Shown: positions 8,529 through 18,661 of the stretch, piece by piece
How positions within the stretch are numbered: position 1 is the stretch's first letter
Layout of the letters: the number at the start of each line of letters is the position of its first letter
Assembly (NCBI GenBank): GCA_038230835.1
Contig: JBBRMM010000010.1
Location: forward strand, 1-64,000
DNA length: 64,000 nt
Origin: DASUHT01 sp038230835
GTDB lineage: Bacteria > Actinomycetota > Thermoleophilia > Gaiellales > JAICJC01
Direction of reading: 5' to 3'
Made by a program: the position numbers and the translations under genes
Notes under the pieces: model-generated
The model's input: only the letters and a program-made list of their open reading frames with translations
The model's database searches: none
Told to the model about the DNA's origin: nothing

Positions 8529-9329
8529 TTACGCACGGTGCACGCAGGGCAGGCACGCCCACGCCCACCAGCGGGCGTAGCGCGCGTACGCCGCGTGATC
8601 GCCGGGATGGCCGGTGATCGCCGTTTCGGGGTCGGTCCAGGCCTCCTTGGCCCACGGCGCCACCGCTCCCGCGTCGAACACCGCTCCGGATCCGGCAGCG
8701 CTGTCGGCCGCGAGCAGCGCAGGCCGCACGACCGCTGCGGTGCCGTTCCAGCCGTCGCCGGCCAGGTCGATGCCCGACTCGGAGAACGATCCCGCGTGGC
8801 TGCCGGCCGCGCGGTACACGAGAGCCGGATAGGGCGCCCAGTCGTCGACGGCCAGATCCCACCACGGGTGGCGGCCGTTGAAGCCCAGGTGTGCGGTGGC
8901 CCGCGCGCCGACGACGGTGCCGTTCGCTCGCAGTTTCACGATCAGCCCTTCCCAGTCGTCGCGGTGGTGGCCGTCGATCACGCCCACTCCGGTGTGTGCG
9001 AAGGTCGAGTCGGGCTCGTACTCCCAATACTCGAGGTACAGGAACCCGTTACGGCGCACCGCGTGCAGATACAACACCGGTTGCGCACCCGCGCGCTCGG
9101 CGCAGCGAACCTCGCGGCAGCGCCCGAAATCGACCGGGAGCTCGGTGTCGTCGCCGTGCTCGATGGCCATCCGTGGTGTGTACCGCGCGGCCAGGCCGAG
9201 ATAGGCCGCGTCGCCGGTCGGCGGCGCCGGCAGCTGTCCCCAGGCCAGCCTCGCGCCGCCCAGCAGCAGCGCCAGCACCAGCAGCGCCAGCCCGAGGTAT
9301 TCGACGCTCGCCTGTCCGCCCTGATCCAC
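8529..9329 (-). CDS. prepilin-like leader fused to an NPP1/Vps62-like domain
   Basis: This 266-aa protein begins MDQGGQASVEYLGLALLVLA. After Gly5 there is a Glu at +5 followed by Tyr and a hydrophobic helix, the class III (Flp/TadE) prepilin processing pattern. Residues 70-260 form a predicted beta-rich domain with GHHRDDWEG at 120-128, which resembles the GHRHDWE heptapeptide of NPP1/NLP proteins and the related DWE motif of Vps62 proteins. The domain assignment rests on this motif and the surrounding pattern only. The protein is probably exported and membrane- or pilus-attached, with its C-terminal domain outside. Function unknown. Confidence 0.65.
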   Translation of the reverse strand: MDQGGQASVEYLGLALLVLALLLGGARLAWGQLPAPPTGDAAYLGLAARYTPRMAIEHGDDTELPVDFGRCREVRCAERAGAQPVLYLHAVRRNGFLYLEYWEYEPDSTFAHTGVGVIDGHHRDDWEGLIVKLRANGTVVGARATAHLGFNGRHPWWDLAVDDWAPYPALVYRAAGSHAGSFSESGIDLAGDGWNGTAAVVRPALLAADSAAGSGAVFDAGAVAPWAKEAWTDPETAITGHPGDHAAYARYARWWAWACLPCVHRA

Positions 9330-9404
9330 GACATCGACGGTACGCGGCGGCGACTTGCACGTGTGTCACGGATGGTGCGGAGCGTGGACCGGAACCGTCG
9401 CCGG

Positions 9405-11348
9405 CTACAGCACGCCCAGACCGGCCCGCGTACCCTCGGCGATCGCCTCCTCGAACGACCGCGGGCCCAGCGCGTCCCCGACCCGCTCGACGGCTGGGCC
9501 GGGAGCGTCCTCCAGAACCTCGAACAACGTGTCCGTGATGCTGCGCCCGGCACTGACGACGAGCGTGTCCACACCCTTGACGGCGACCGAGCGGTCGGAG
9601 AACACGTTTCGCAGCTCGACCGTGGTGCCGCGCATCGCCGCGGCCTCCAGGTGCGGCAGGTGCTCGACTCCCGCCTCATCCAGCCGCCGAAGATACTCGT
9701 TTCGCTGGTACTGGTGCACCACCTCGGCCAAGCCGGGGGCAGCGGTCGCCAATCGCACCCGCCGGCCCCGGCTGGCGAGCAGCTCGGCCACGTCGAGCCC
9801 GGTCCAGTCGCCGCCCCAGTCGGCCACCAGCACACTGGCGCCGGTGGGCGCGCCGGCCAGCACGTCCCAGGCGTGCACGATTGCCCCGGCGTCGCCGGCG
9901 ATCTGGGGCTGGTGAGGGCCCGCGCCGGTGGCGACGATCACCCGGTCGGGCTGCTCGGCCAGCACCGACGGCAGATCGGCCGGGCTGGCATAGCGCACGT
10001 CGACGCCGGCGAGCCAGCCGCCGAGCAGCTCGATCAGGCCCTCGGCGACCTCGCGGTGCCCCGGTGCCGCCAGGGCGAGTCGCATCTGGCCGCCGGGCTG
10101 CTCCCCTCGCTCGAACACGATCACCCGGTGACCGCACGAGGTCGCGGCTGCTGCGGCCGCGCAACCGGCCGGCCCCGCCCCGACGACCACGACCGTCTCA
10201 GCGTCGGCCTCGGCCACCCGCGTCGGGCGAGCGAGCGTACGCTCGAATCCCGTCCACGGGTTGATCGTGCAGGCTATCGGCACGCCCGCGTGGTAGTGAC
10301 CGATGCAGCCCTGGTTGCAACCGATGCACGTGGTGACCGGATCGCCGCGGCGTGCCCTGTTGGCCAGATCCGGGTCGGCGATCATGGCCCGCGTCATGCC
10401 CACCGCGTCGCACGTGCCGGCGGCGATCATGCGGTCGGCGTCGGCCGGGTCGAGGATCCGCCCGGTGGCGATCACCGGCACGTCCACGGCATGCGCCGTA
10501 CGGGCCGCGAAGGCCTCGATCACGTTCCGCTCGATCGGCGACGGCGGGACGATGAACGTCGACCCGCGGTAGGTGCTCGACGCGCCGAGCGTGATCGACA
10601 CGTAGTCGATCAGGCCGTCCGCCGCGAGCACGCGGGCGGCCTCGATCACCTCCGAGTCGTCGTTGCCGTCCCGCGATCCGACCTCCCGGGTCAGCCGGCA
10701 GCCGACCGCCCGCTCGGCGCCGATGCCGTCGCGCATCGCCTCCAGCAACTCGCGGAGGAATCGCAGCCGGTTCTCGAACGTCCCGCCGTAGCGATCCCGC
10801 CGCCGGTTCACGTGCGGTGACAGGAACTGGGTCGGCAGGTAGCCGAAGCCCGCGCACACCTCGACGCCGTCCAGGCCGCCCTCGCGTGCGAACACCGCCG
10901 CCTGCCGGTAGCCGGCCACCATCTCGCCGATCTCCCTCAGCGTCAGGGCGCGCGGCTCGGTCTTGAACCGCGCCGAGGGCACCGACGAGGGCGCCACCGC
11001 CGGCGGCCGCGGCCCGGCGGTGATCATCTCCCGGCCGCCGTGGAAGAGCTGGCAGAACAGGCGCGCACCGTGCTGCTGCACCGCGTCGGCCAGCTCCCGG
11101 TAGACCGGGACGATCTCCGGGAGGTAGCCGCCGATGGTGTGCGGCGTCAGAAGCCCGGTGGGGTGGCACGCGGTGGCCTCGATCACGATCAGTCCGGCGC
11201 CCCCGGCGGCACGGGCCTCGTGGTAGGCGACAAGGTCGGCGGTCGGCAGGTGGTCGTGCACGAGGCTCGTCTGGTGGGACGTGGAGACGATCCTGTTTCG
11301 GATCGTCACCGGCCCCAGGGCGAGCGGCGCGAAGAGGTGCTCGAGCAT
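9405..11348 (-). CDS. FadH/OYE-type NAD(P)H:flavin oxidoreductase
   Basis: This 647-aa protein starts at ATG 11348. Residues 1-330 are an Old-Yellow-Enzyme FMN barrel (MLEHLFAPLALGPVTIRNRI). A 4Fe-4S cluster motif follows (CIGCNQGC then Cys about 11 residues later), then an FAD-binding domain (VVVVGAGPAGCAAAAA) and an NAD(P)-binding domain. This architecture is shared by 2,4-dienoyl-CoA reductase, trimethylamine dehydrogenase and N-methylproline demethylase. I cannot choose between a reductase and an amine demethylase from sequence alone. Its proximity to the first hut cluster may be chance. Confidence 0.85.
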   Translation of the reverse strand: MLEHLFAPLALGPVTIRNRIVSTSHQTSLVHDHLPTADLVAYHEARAAGGAGLIVIEATACHPTGLLTPHTIGGYLPEIVPVYRELADAVQQHGARLFCQLFHGGREMITAGPRPPAVAPSSVPSARFKTEPRALTLREIGEMVAGYRQAAVFAREGGLDGVEVCAGFGYLPTQFLSPHVNRRRDRYGGTFENRLRFLRELLEAMRDGIGAERAVGCRLTREVGSRDGNDDSEVIEAARVLAADGLIDYVSITLGASSTYRGSTFIVPPSPIERNVIEAFAARTAHAVDVPVIATGRILDPADADRMIAAGTCDAVGMTRAMIADPDLANRARRGDPVTTCIGCNQGCIGHYHAGVPIACTINPWTGFERTLARPTRVAEADAETVVVVGAGPAGCAAAAAATSCGHRVIVFERGEQPGGQMRLALAAPGHREVAEGLIELLGGWLAGVDVRYASPADLPSVLAEQPDRVIVATGAGPHQPQIAGDAGAIVHAWDVLAGAPTGASVLVADWGGDWTGLDVAELLASRGRRVRLATAAPGLAEVVHQYQRNEYLRRLDEAGVEHLPHLEAAAMRGTTVELRNVFSDRSVAVKGVDTLVVSAGRSITDTLFEVLEDAPGPAVERVGDALGPRSFEEAIAEGTRAGLGVL

Positions 11349-11371
11349 GCCGGCCACGATATCGTGGCCCC

Positions 11372-12058
11372 GTGAGGGTCGCCGCACTGTACGACATCCA
11401 CGGCAACGCGCGAGCTCTGGAGTCGGTGCTGGCCGACGTCGCCGGGTGCGGCGCCGACGCCATCGTGGTCGGCGGCGACGTGGTGGAGGGGCCGCTGCCC
11501 GCAGCCACACTGGACGTGTTGGATTCGGTCGAGCTGCCGTGCGTGTGGGTGCGCGGAAACTGCGACCGCGATCCCAGCGAGTGGGTGGGTGAGCGCGTGC
11601 AACGGCAACGACTGAACCGGCTCGGCGCGCTGCCCACGACTGCGACGATCGAGGTGGACGGGCTCGGTCGGGTGTGCTTCTGCCACGGCTCGCCGCGCGA
11701 CGACGAGGACATCGTGACGATCATCTCGCCGGCCGAACGGGTTACCCCCATGCTGGTGGGCGTTGACGAGTCGGTGGTCGTCGGTGGTCACACCCACGTC
11801 CAGTTCGACCGGACACTGGCGGGCCGGAGGCTGGTCAACGCGGGCAGCGTGGGAATGCCCTATGAGGGCGTGTCGGGCTGGGCCTTCTGGTGCCTGCTGG
11901 GACCCGGCGTCGAGCATCGGCGCAGCGCCTATGACGCGCTCGCCTTCGCAGCCGAGCTGGAGCGCAGCGGGTACCCGCACCCGGAGTGGTTCGAGCCCGA
12001 GAGCGCCGACGCGGCGGCGGCCGAGTTCGAGCAGATGGCCCGGGATCGAGAGGGGTGA
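11372..12058 (+). CDS. YfcE/MJ0936-type metallophosphoesterase
   Basis: This 228-aa protein starts at GTG 11372, 23 bp from the divergent flavoenzyme start, so the two share a promoter region. It has the calcineurin-like phosphoesterase motifs in order: DIHGN (8-12), GGDVVEGP, GNCDRD, CHGSPRDD and GHTHVQFD. These bind two metals. Members hydrolyse phosphodiesters or act as protein phosphatases. The substrate is unknown. Confidence 0.85.
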   Translation: MRVAALYDIHGNARALESVLADVAGCGADAIVVGGDVVEGPLPAATLDVLDSVELPCVWVRGNCDRDPSEWVGERVQRQRLNRLGALPTTATIEVDGLGRVCFCHGSPRDDEDIVTIISPAERVTPMLVGVDESVVVGGHTHVQFDRTLAGRRLVNAGSVGMPYEGVSGWAFWCLLGPGVEHRRSAYDALAFAAELERSGYPHPEWFEPESADAAAAEFEQMARDREG

Positions 12059-12452
12059 GCTCGGGGCAGGGCGGGGCAGATGACGGAGCGGACGGTGGAT
12101 TCTCACTGTCACAAGGACACTGCCCCCCGCAGCAATCCACCGCCCGCGCCGTATCGATTCGGATCGATCCGCGATGTCGAGGTGCCTAGCCCCAACCTCG
12201 CGGGGAGTGGTCGCCGCTCTCGAGGTCCGGCCTGCGCGTGCCTTGAGCGCAGATTGCGGACGTCGCTTTGGTGAGCGGGTTCCGGTTTCGGCAGCCGAGC
12301 CGTCTCACGATCGTGAGACCTCTTGCTTTGCGCGCCCACCTCACGGTGAGTTTGCCCTTTTCGATCCGTACACCCATGATCGTCATGACATTAACGCGAT
12401 TCGTCGCTCGATTGGTTTTCTCGCCCTCCCCGTTTTGGAGTAGTTTGGCCCG
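12059..12452. other. 394-bp intergenic region before the hut genes
   Basis: No gene is seen. A 9-bp inverted repeat (CGGTGGATT at 12093-12101, partner at 12134-12142) with a 32-nt spacer could be a weak terminator for the phosphoesterase gene. Further on there is an 18-bp perfect palindrome at 12302-12319 and a related smaller one (CTCACGGTGAG) about 30 bp later. The last 100 bp are less GC-rich than the surroundings, as expected of a promoter. Confidence 0.5.
12302..12319. promoter_or_regulatory. candidate operator: 18-bp perfect palindrome
   Basis: GTCTCACGATCGTGAGAC is a perfect palindrome 134 bp upstream of ftcD. A second CTCAC/GTGAG pair with 1-nt spacing follows at about 12342-12352. 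Repeated half-sites in a promoter region suggest a dimeric regulator. No regulator gene is adjacent to this first hut cluster. Confidence 0.4.
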
Positions 12453-13334
12453 ATGCGGGAGCTGCTGGAGGCGGTGCCGAATTTCTCCGAAGGGCGCGAT
12501 CGAGAGACGCTGAAGGCGATCCGCTCGGCGATCGAGCGCCATGCGCGCGTGCTCGACGTGCACGCCGACCGCGACCACAACCGGTCGGTGTTCACCTGCG
12601 TGGGGGAGCCTCAGGGGCTGGTCGATGGCCTGACGTCCGCGGTTGCGGTGGCGGTGGAGCGGATCGACCTCCGCGAGCATGTTGGGGTGCATCCACGCGT
12701 GGGTGCCGCTGACGTGGTGCCGTTCGTGGGCTTCGACCCCGGCGATCACCGGCCGCTTCAGGCAGCGCGGCTGCTCGGCCGGCGCATCGGCGAGCTCGGG
12801 GTGCCCGTGTTCGGCTATGCCGAGCTGGGTGACGGGCGGCGCCCGGTCTTCTACCGCGCGGGCGGGTTGCCGCGGCTCGCCGAACGGGTGACAGCCGGCG
12901 AGTTGGTGCCGCTGTGGGGGCCGCCGGCGTTGCATCCCACCGCCGGTGCGGTGCTGCTGGCGGTGCGAGCGCCGCTGGTCGCCTTCAACGTCGACCTCGA
13001 CACCGACCGTGTCGAGGTCGCCGTCGAGATCGCGGCGGCGGTGCGTGCGAGCTCCGGCGGGCTGTCGGGAGTGCAGGCGCTCGGCATGCTGGCCGGCGGC
13101 CGGGCCCAGGTCTCGATGAACCTGATCGACATCCTCGCCACACCCCTGCACGGGTTGGTGGCCGAGGTCGAGCGGCTGGCGGAGGCGCACGGCGTCGGGG
13201 TGCACGGATCGGAGCTGGTGGGGCTGATGCCGGCCTCGGTCGCGGCGGCGGCCGCCGGTTCCCGGCTGCGGTTGGCCGCGATGGGGGCCGACCGGGTGCT
13301 CGAGGTGGCGGTCGGGGGGGAGTTCGGCCGGTAG
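12453..13334 (+). CDS. ftcD: glutamate formimidoyltransferase
   Basis: This 293-aa protein starts at ATG 12453. It matches the formiminotransferase domain throughout: AVPNFSEGRD at residues 7-16, then VHADRDHNRSVFT, HPRVGAADVVPFV and NVDLDT. It transfers the formimino group from formimidoylglutamate to tetrahydrofolate, the last step of one branch of histidine breakdown. The cyclodeaminase domain of the bifunctional mammalian enzyme is absent, as usual in bacteria. It is 10 bp upstream of hutH and probably co-transcribed. Confidence 0.93.
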   Translation: MRELLEAVPNFSEGRDRETLKAIRSAIERHARVLDVHADRDHNRSVFTCVGEPQGLVDGLTSAVAVAVERIDLREHVGVHPRVGAADVVPFVGFDPGDHRPLQAARLLGRRIGELGVPVFGYAELGDGRRPVFYRAGGLPRLAERVTAGELVPLWGPPALHPTAGAVLLAVRAPLVAFNVDLDTDRVEVAVEIAAAVRASSGGLSGVQALGMLAGGRAQVSMNLIDILATPLHGLVAEVERLAEAHGVGVHGSELVGLMPASVAAAAAGSRLRLAAMGADRVLEVAVGGEFGR

Positions 13335-13344
13335 ATTGCGCTGC

Positions 13345-14877
13345 GTGACCGCCGTCGAGCTCACCGGGCACGATCTCACGATCGATGACGTGGAGGCGGT
13401 CGCGCGCCGCGGAGCGGTCGCGCGCCTGTCACCCCTCGCGGTTGACCAGATCCACGCCGCCCGCGCGCTGATCGACCGGGTGGTGGCCGAGCGGGTACCG
13501 ACCTACGGGGTCAACACCGGTTTCGGCCGCTTCGTGGATGTTCACATCGAGCCCGAACAGACCGTGCAGCTCCAGCTCAACCTGCTCCGCAGCCATGCCT
13601 GCGGGGTGGGCGAGCCGTTCCCCGACGATGTCGTGCGGGCGGCCATGCTGCTGCGCGCCAACACGCTGGCGAAAGGTGCCTCCGGCGTCCGCCTGGAGAC
13701 CGTCCAGCTCCTGCTCGACATGCTCGACGCGGGCGTGCACCCGGTGGTGCCGTCGCGCGGTTCGCTGGGAGCGTCGGGCGACCTGGCGCCGCTCGCACAC
13801 CTGGCGCTGGTGCTGGTGGGCGAGGGGCAGGCGCGAGTGGGGGGGCAGCCGCTACCGGGTGCACGCGCTCTGGAATCCGCAGGGCTCGAGCAGCTCGAGC
13901 TGGGTGCCAAGGAGGGGTTGGCGCTGATCAACGGCACCCAGTTCATGGCAGGCATCGGCGCGCTGGTCGCGTCGCGGGCGCGGAGGCTGGTGAGGATCGC
14001 CGACCTCTCCGCGGCCCAGTCGATCGAGGCGGTGCGCGGCTCGCGCACGCCGTTTGCACCCGAACTGCAGGCGCTGCGCCCGCACCCCGGCCAGGCCGTC
14101 TCGGCCGCCAACCTGTTCAGGCTGCTGGACGACTCGCAGATCGTCGCCTCCCACCGCTGGTGCGGACGGGTGCAGGACGCGTATTCGCTCCGCTGCACGC
14201 CGCAGGTGCACGGGGCCGTGCGTGACGCGCTGGCCTATGCCGAGCGGGTGATCGAGGTCGAGATCAACTCCGCCACCGACAACCCGCTCGTGCTCGCGGC
14301 GCAGGGCGAGGTGATGAGCAACGGCAACTTCCACGGCGAGCCGGTCGCGTTCGTGCTGGACATGCTGAAGATCGCGCTGGCCGAGCTCGCGAACATCGCC
14401 GAGCGGCGCACCGAGCGGATGCTCAACCCGACCATGTCGGAGGGGCTGCCGGCGTTCCTGACCGCCGACGGCGGTTTGAACTCGGGGTTCATGATCGCCC
14501 AGTACGTCGCCGCCAGCCTGGTGTCGGAGAACAAGGTGCTGGCGCACCCCGCCAGCGTGGACTCGATCCCGACCTCGGCCGGCCAGGAGGATCACGTGTC
14601 GATGGGGGCGACCGCGGCGGTCCACCTGTGGCAGGTGTGCGCCAACGTGGAGCGCGTGCTGGCGGTCGAGCTGCTGTGCGGGGCGCAGGGCCTCGACTTC
14701 CTCGCGCCGCTACGGCCCGGGCCTGGGGTGCAGGCGCTTCACTCCGCGGTGCGCGGGCTCTCTCCGCACCTGGATCGCGATCGCCAGCTCGCGGCGGACA
14801 TCCAGACCGTGGCCGATGCGATCGGCGACGGCACGCTGCTTTCGACCGTCGAGTCACAGGCCGGCCCGCTGGGGTGA
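13345..14877 (+). CDS. hutH: histidine ammonia-lyase (canonical, MIO-type)
   Basis: This 510-aa protein uses GTG 13345, chosen because it gives the usual HutH length; a TTG at 13336 is the alternative. The MIO cofactor triad Ala-Ser-Gly is at residues 143-145 in GSLGASGDLAPLAH. Other conserved catalytic elements are YGVNTGFG, SHACGVG, RCTPQVHG, SATDNPL and GQEDHVSMG. It deaminates L-histidine to urocanate. It serves as the in-window reference for the MIO-less paralogue at 51.1 kb. Confidence 0.96.
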   Translation: MTAVELTGHDLTIDDVEAVARRGAVARLSPLAVDQIHAARALIDRVVAERVPTYGVNTGFGRFVDVHIEPEQTVQLQLNLLRSHACGVGEPFPDDVVRAAMLLRANTLAKGASGVRLETVQLLLDMLDAGVHPVVPSRGSLGASGDLAPLAHLALVLVGEGQARVGGQPLPGARALESAGLEQLELGAKEGLALINGTQFMAGIGALVASRARRLVRIADLSAAQSIEAVRGSRTPFAPELQALRPHPGQAVSAANLFRLLDDSQIVASHRWCGRVQDAYSLRCTPQVHGAVRDALAYAERVIEVEINSATDNPLVLAAQGEVMSNGNFHGEPVAFVLDMLKIALAELANIAERRTERMLNPTMSEGLPAFLTADGGLNSGFMIAQYVAASLVSENKVLAHPASVDSIPTSAGQEDHVSMGATAAVHLWQVCANVERVLAVELLCGAQGLDFLAPLRPGPGVQALHSAVRGLSPHLDRDRQLAADIQTVADAIGDGTLLSTVESQAGPLG

Positions 14878-14932
14878 TCGCGGCCTGACGCCGCGGCCGT
14901 GTCACGCCGCCCGTGACGCTCGCCGTGACGAC

Positions 14933-15042
14933 TGTTGAGTCCAGGTTGTGGTGCCTGGCACCGGGCTTGGGGCCGGTGCGGCGGTTTGGCCACTGGAGCG
15001 GCCCAAAGTGTTGAGCGCGGGTTAACGTGCCTGGCACCGAGG
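14933..15042 (+). repeat. two direct copies of a palindrome-containing extragenic repeat
   Basis: Two 34-bp direct copies (14933-14966 and 15009-15042) share TGTTGAG, a GGTT, and a palindromic core. The core is GGTGCCTGGCACC at 14950-14962 and GTGCCTGGCAC at 15027-15037. They lie in the gap between convergent hutH and the sugar dehydrogenase gene. Placement and palindromic core resemble REP-type extragenic elements. The core may also act as a terminator for both genes. Confidence 0.6.
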
Positions 15043-15060
15043 GTGGCCGGCCGCCGGGGG

Positions 15061-16191
15061 TCAGCCGACGATCTTGAAGATCGAGCCGCCGAGTGAGATC
15101 ACATAGAGGCCGCCCGCGGCTCCCTGCCCGAACGAGGAGATGTTCCCCACCAGGCCCGAGATCGCCATCAGCACCGGCTTGCCGCCGGCCACGTTGCGGC
15201 GCCAGATGCGGCCCGAACAGAAATCGGCGTACAGGTACCAGCCCACGAGCGCGGGGATCGCCGACCCGCGGTACACGTACCCGCCGGTGACCGCGCAGTT
15301 GCGGGCACCCGAGGACACCGCGTGGGAGTACTGCGCGACCGGGTACGCCAGCCGGGAGCGGTCGATCGGCTGCACCTTGTAGACGTGCGAGCCCTCGTAG
15401 TAGCTCCAGCCGAAGTTCACCCCCGGTGCGGTTCCCGGGCCGAGGTGGTCGACCTCCTCCCAGGTGTCCTGGCCGACGTCGCCGATCCACAGGCCGCCGG
15501 TCGAACGGTCGAACGAGAACCGCCACGGATTCCGCAGCCCATAGGCGTACACCGCCGGCACCGGGTTGGCCACGTTGACGTTTCTGCGCAGGATCTTGGA
15601 AAGCGCACCGGTTGTGCGCTGGCCGACCAGGTTCGGGTCGCCCTCGCTGCCGCCGTCGCCGAAGCCCATGTAGAGCCGACCGTCGGGGCCGAACGCGATC
15701 TGGCCGCCGTTGTGGTTGTCGAACGGCTGATGCACCTCGACCAGCACCCGCCCGGAATACGGGTTGGCGACGTTCGGGTGGGTCTGCTCGACCCGGTACT
15801 GCACGATTCGGCTGTCACCCGACCTGTTGGTGTACGAGACGAAGAGGCGCCCGGTGGTCGAGTAGCGCGGGTCGAACGCCATCGACAGCAGGCCCTGCTC
15901 GCCGCCGGTGGAGACATTCCCGGCGATGTTCAGAAACGGGCGGGTGAGCAGATGGCCGCGATCGTCGATCCGGATCAGCCCGCCCTTCTGCACGATGAAC
16001 AGGCGAGCCAGATCCCCGGGCGGCGCGGTCAGGTACACGGGCTGGTTGAGCCCGGTCAGGATCCGCTGCAGGTGGATGCCGCTGGCCGCCGCCGCGGGCG
16101 CCGGCAAGGTCGGGATCTGGCCCACGCTGCCGGCCACCAGGATCAGCCCGACCAGCCCGGGAAGGGCGGCTATTCGCCCGCGCCAACGCAT
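15061..16191 (-). CDS. secreted PQQ-dependent sugar dehydrogenase-like beta-propeller
   Basis: This 376-aa protein starts at ATG 16191; the longer upstream frame overlaps hutU and is rejected. It has a signal peptide (residues 1-30, GLVGLILVAGSVG). A glucose/sorbosone dehydrogenase propeller follows: LNQPVYLTAPPGD, EQGLLSMAFDPRY, HNGGQIAFGPDGRLYMGFGD, GLRNPWRFSFD, IGDVGQDTWEEVD. The family oxidises sugars with PQQ outside the cytoplasm, but many members have unknown substrates. It is divergent from hutU (24 bp between starts) and interrupts the hut cluster. Confidence 0.85.
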   Translation of the reverse strand: MRWRGRIAALPGLVGLILVAGSVGQIPTLPAPAAAASGIHLQRILTGLNQPVYLTAPPGDLARLFIVQKGGLIRIDDRGHLLTRPFLNIAGNVSTGGEQGLLSMAFDPRYSTTGRLFVSYTNRSGDSRIVQYRVEQTHPNVANPYSGRVLVEVHQPFDNHNGGQIAFGPDGRLYMGFGDGGSEGDPNLVGQRTTGALSKILRRNVNVANPVPAVYAYGLRNPWRFSFDRSTGGLWIGDVGQDTWEEVDHLGPGTAPGVNFGWSYYEGSHVYKVQPIDRSRLAYPVAQYSHAVSSGARNCAVTGGYVYRGSAIPALVGWYLYADFCSGRIWRRNVAGGKPVLMAISGLVGNISSFGQGAAGGLYVISLGGSIFKIVG

Positions 16192-16215
16192 GGCCGGATG
16201 GTAGCCTGCGATCAC

Positions 16216-17913
<1,698 letters not shown>

Positions 17914-17974
17914 AACGTCCGCGCGCCTCGGCTGACGAGGCATGTCAGCCGCAAGCGACAACGGAGGAGACACG

Positions 17975-18661
17975 ATGAGCGACCGAACTGCGATCCTGAC
18001 CGGCGTCACCGGAGGATGGGGGCGGGCTGTGCTGGACCTGTTCGCGGAGCGTGGGTGGAACGTCACGGCGACCTACCGCGCCGGCGAGCCGGCACCCGAC
18101 GTGCCGGCCGGTGTGCTCGCGGTGGAGGCCGACCTCGCGGATCCGGCCTCTGCCAAAGCTGCGGTCGAGGCGGCGACCGGACGATTCGGATCGGTCGAGG
18201 CGCTGGCCAACGTGGCCGGCGGGTTCGCCATGGCCGGCACGCTCGAACAGACGCCGGTCGAGCTGTTCGACGCCCAGCTGGCGATAAACCTGCACACCGC
18301 GCTCAACATGACCCGAGCCGTACTGGGGCCGATGAAGGCGGCCGGGCGGGGCTCGATTGTGTACATCGGCACGGCGGCCGCCACCACGCCGTTTGCCGGC
18401 GGCTCGGCCTACATCGTGTCCAAGATCGCGCTCCGCGGGCTGATGCAGGTGGTGAATGCCGAGGCCCGCACGGCCGGGGTGCGCGCGAACGAGCTGGTGG
18501 CCAAGATCGTCGACACACCGCGCAACCGGGCCGAGAACCCGGACGCCGACTACCTGCGGTGGACGACCGGAGCGCAGCTCGCCGACGTGATCGAGTGGCT
18601 GTGCTCGGATGCGTCCGCCCCGCTTTCGGGCGGTAGCATCCCCGCCTATGGCCGAGCCTAA
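17975..18661 (+). CDS. short-chain dehydrogenase/reductase
   Basis: This 228-aa protein starts at ATG 17975, preceded by a good GGAGGA site 6 nt away; an in-frame ATG at 17942 lacks one. It is a Rossmann-fold SDR with the cofactor motif TGVTGGWGRA, NVAGG, and the catalytic pair in AYIVSKIAL (Tyr-x3-Lys). The usual catalytic Ser position reads Thr (YIGTAAATT). It lies between hutU and hutI and its stop overlaps hutI's start, so it is in the hut operon. A role in histidine breakdown is not known for this family. Confidence 0.8.
   Translation: MSDRTAILTGVTGGWGRAVLDLFAERGWNVTATYRAGEPAPDVPAGVLAVEADLADPASAKAAVEAATGRFGSVEALANVAGGFAMAGTLEQTPVELFDAQLAINLHTALNMTRAVLGPMKAAGRGSIVYIGTAAATTPFAGGSAYIVSKIALRGLMQVVNAEARTAGVRANELVAKIVDTPRNRAENPDADYLRWTTGAQLADVIEWLCSDASAPLSGGSIPAYGRA

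Noticed and set aside
8442..10820. Very long plus-strand frame opposite the prepilin-like and flavoenzyme genes
   Set aside because: Low-complexity His/Arg/Gly-rich translation with no motifs. It is the antisense of two genes with clear families.
11349..11510. Upstream extension of the OYE/FadH flavoenzyme
   Set aside because: The extra 54 residues are Arg-rich and overlap the divergent phosphoesterase. MLEHLFAPLALG is the normal start of this family.
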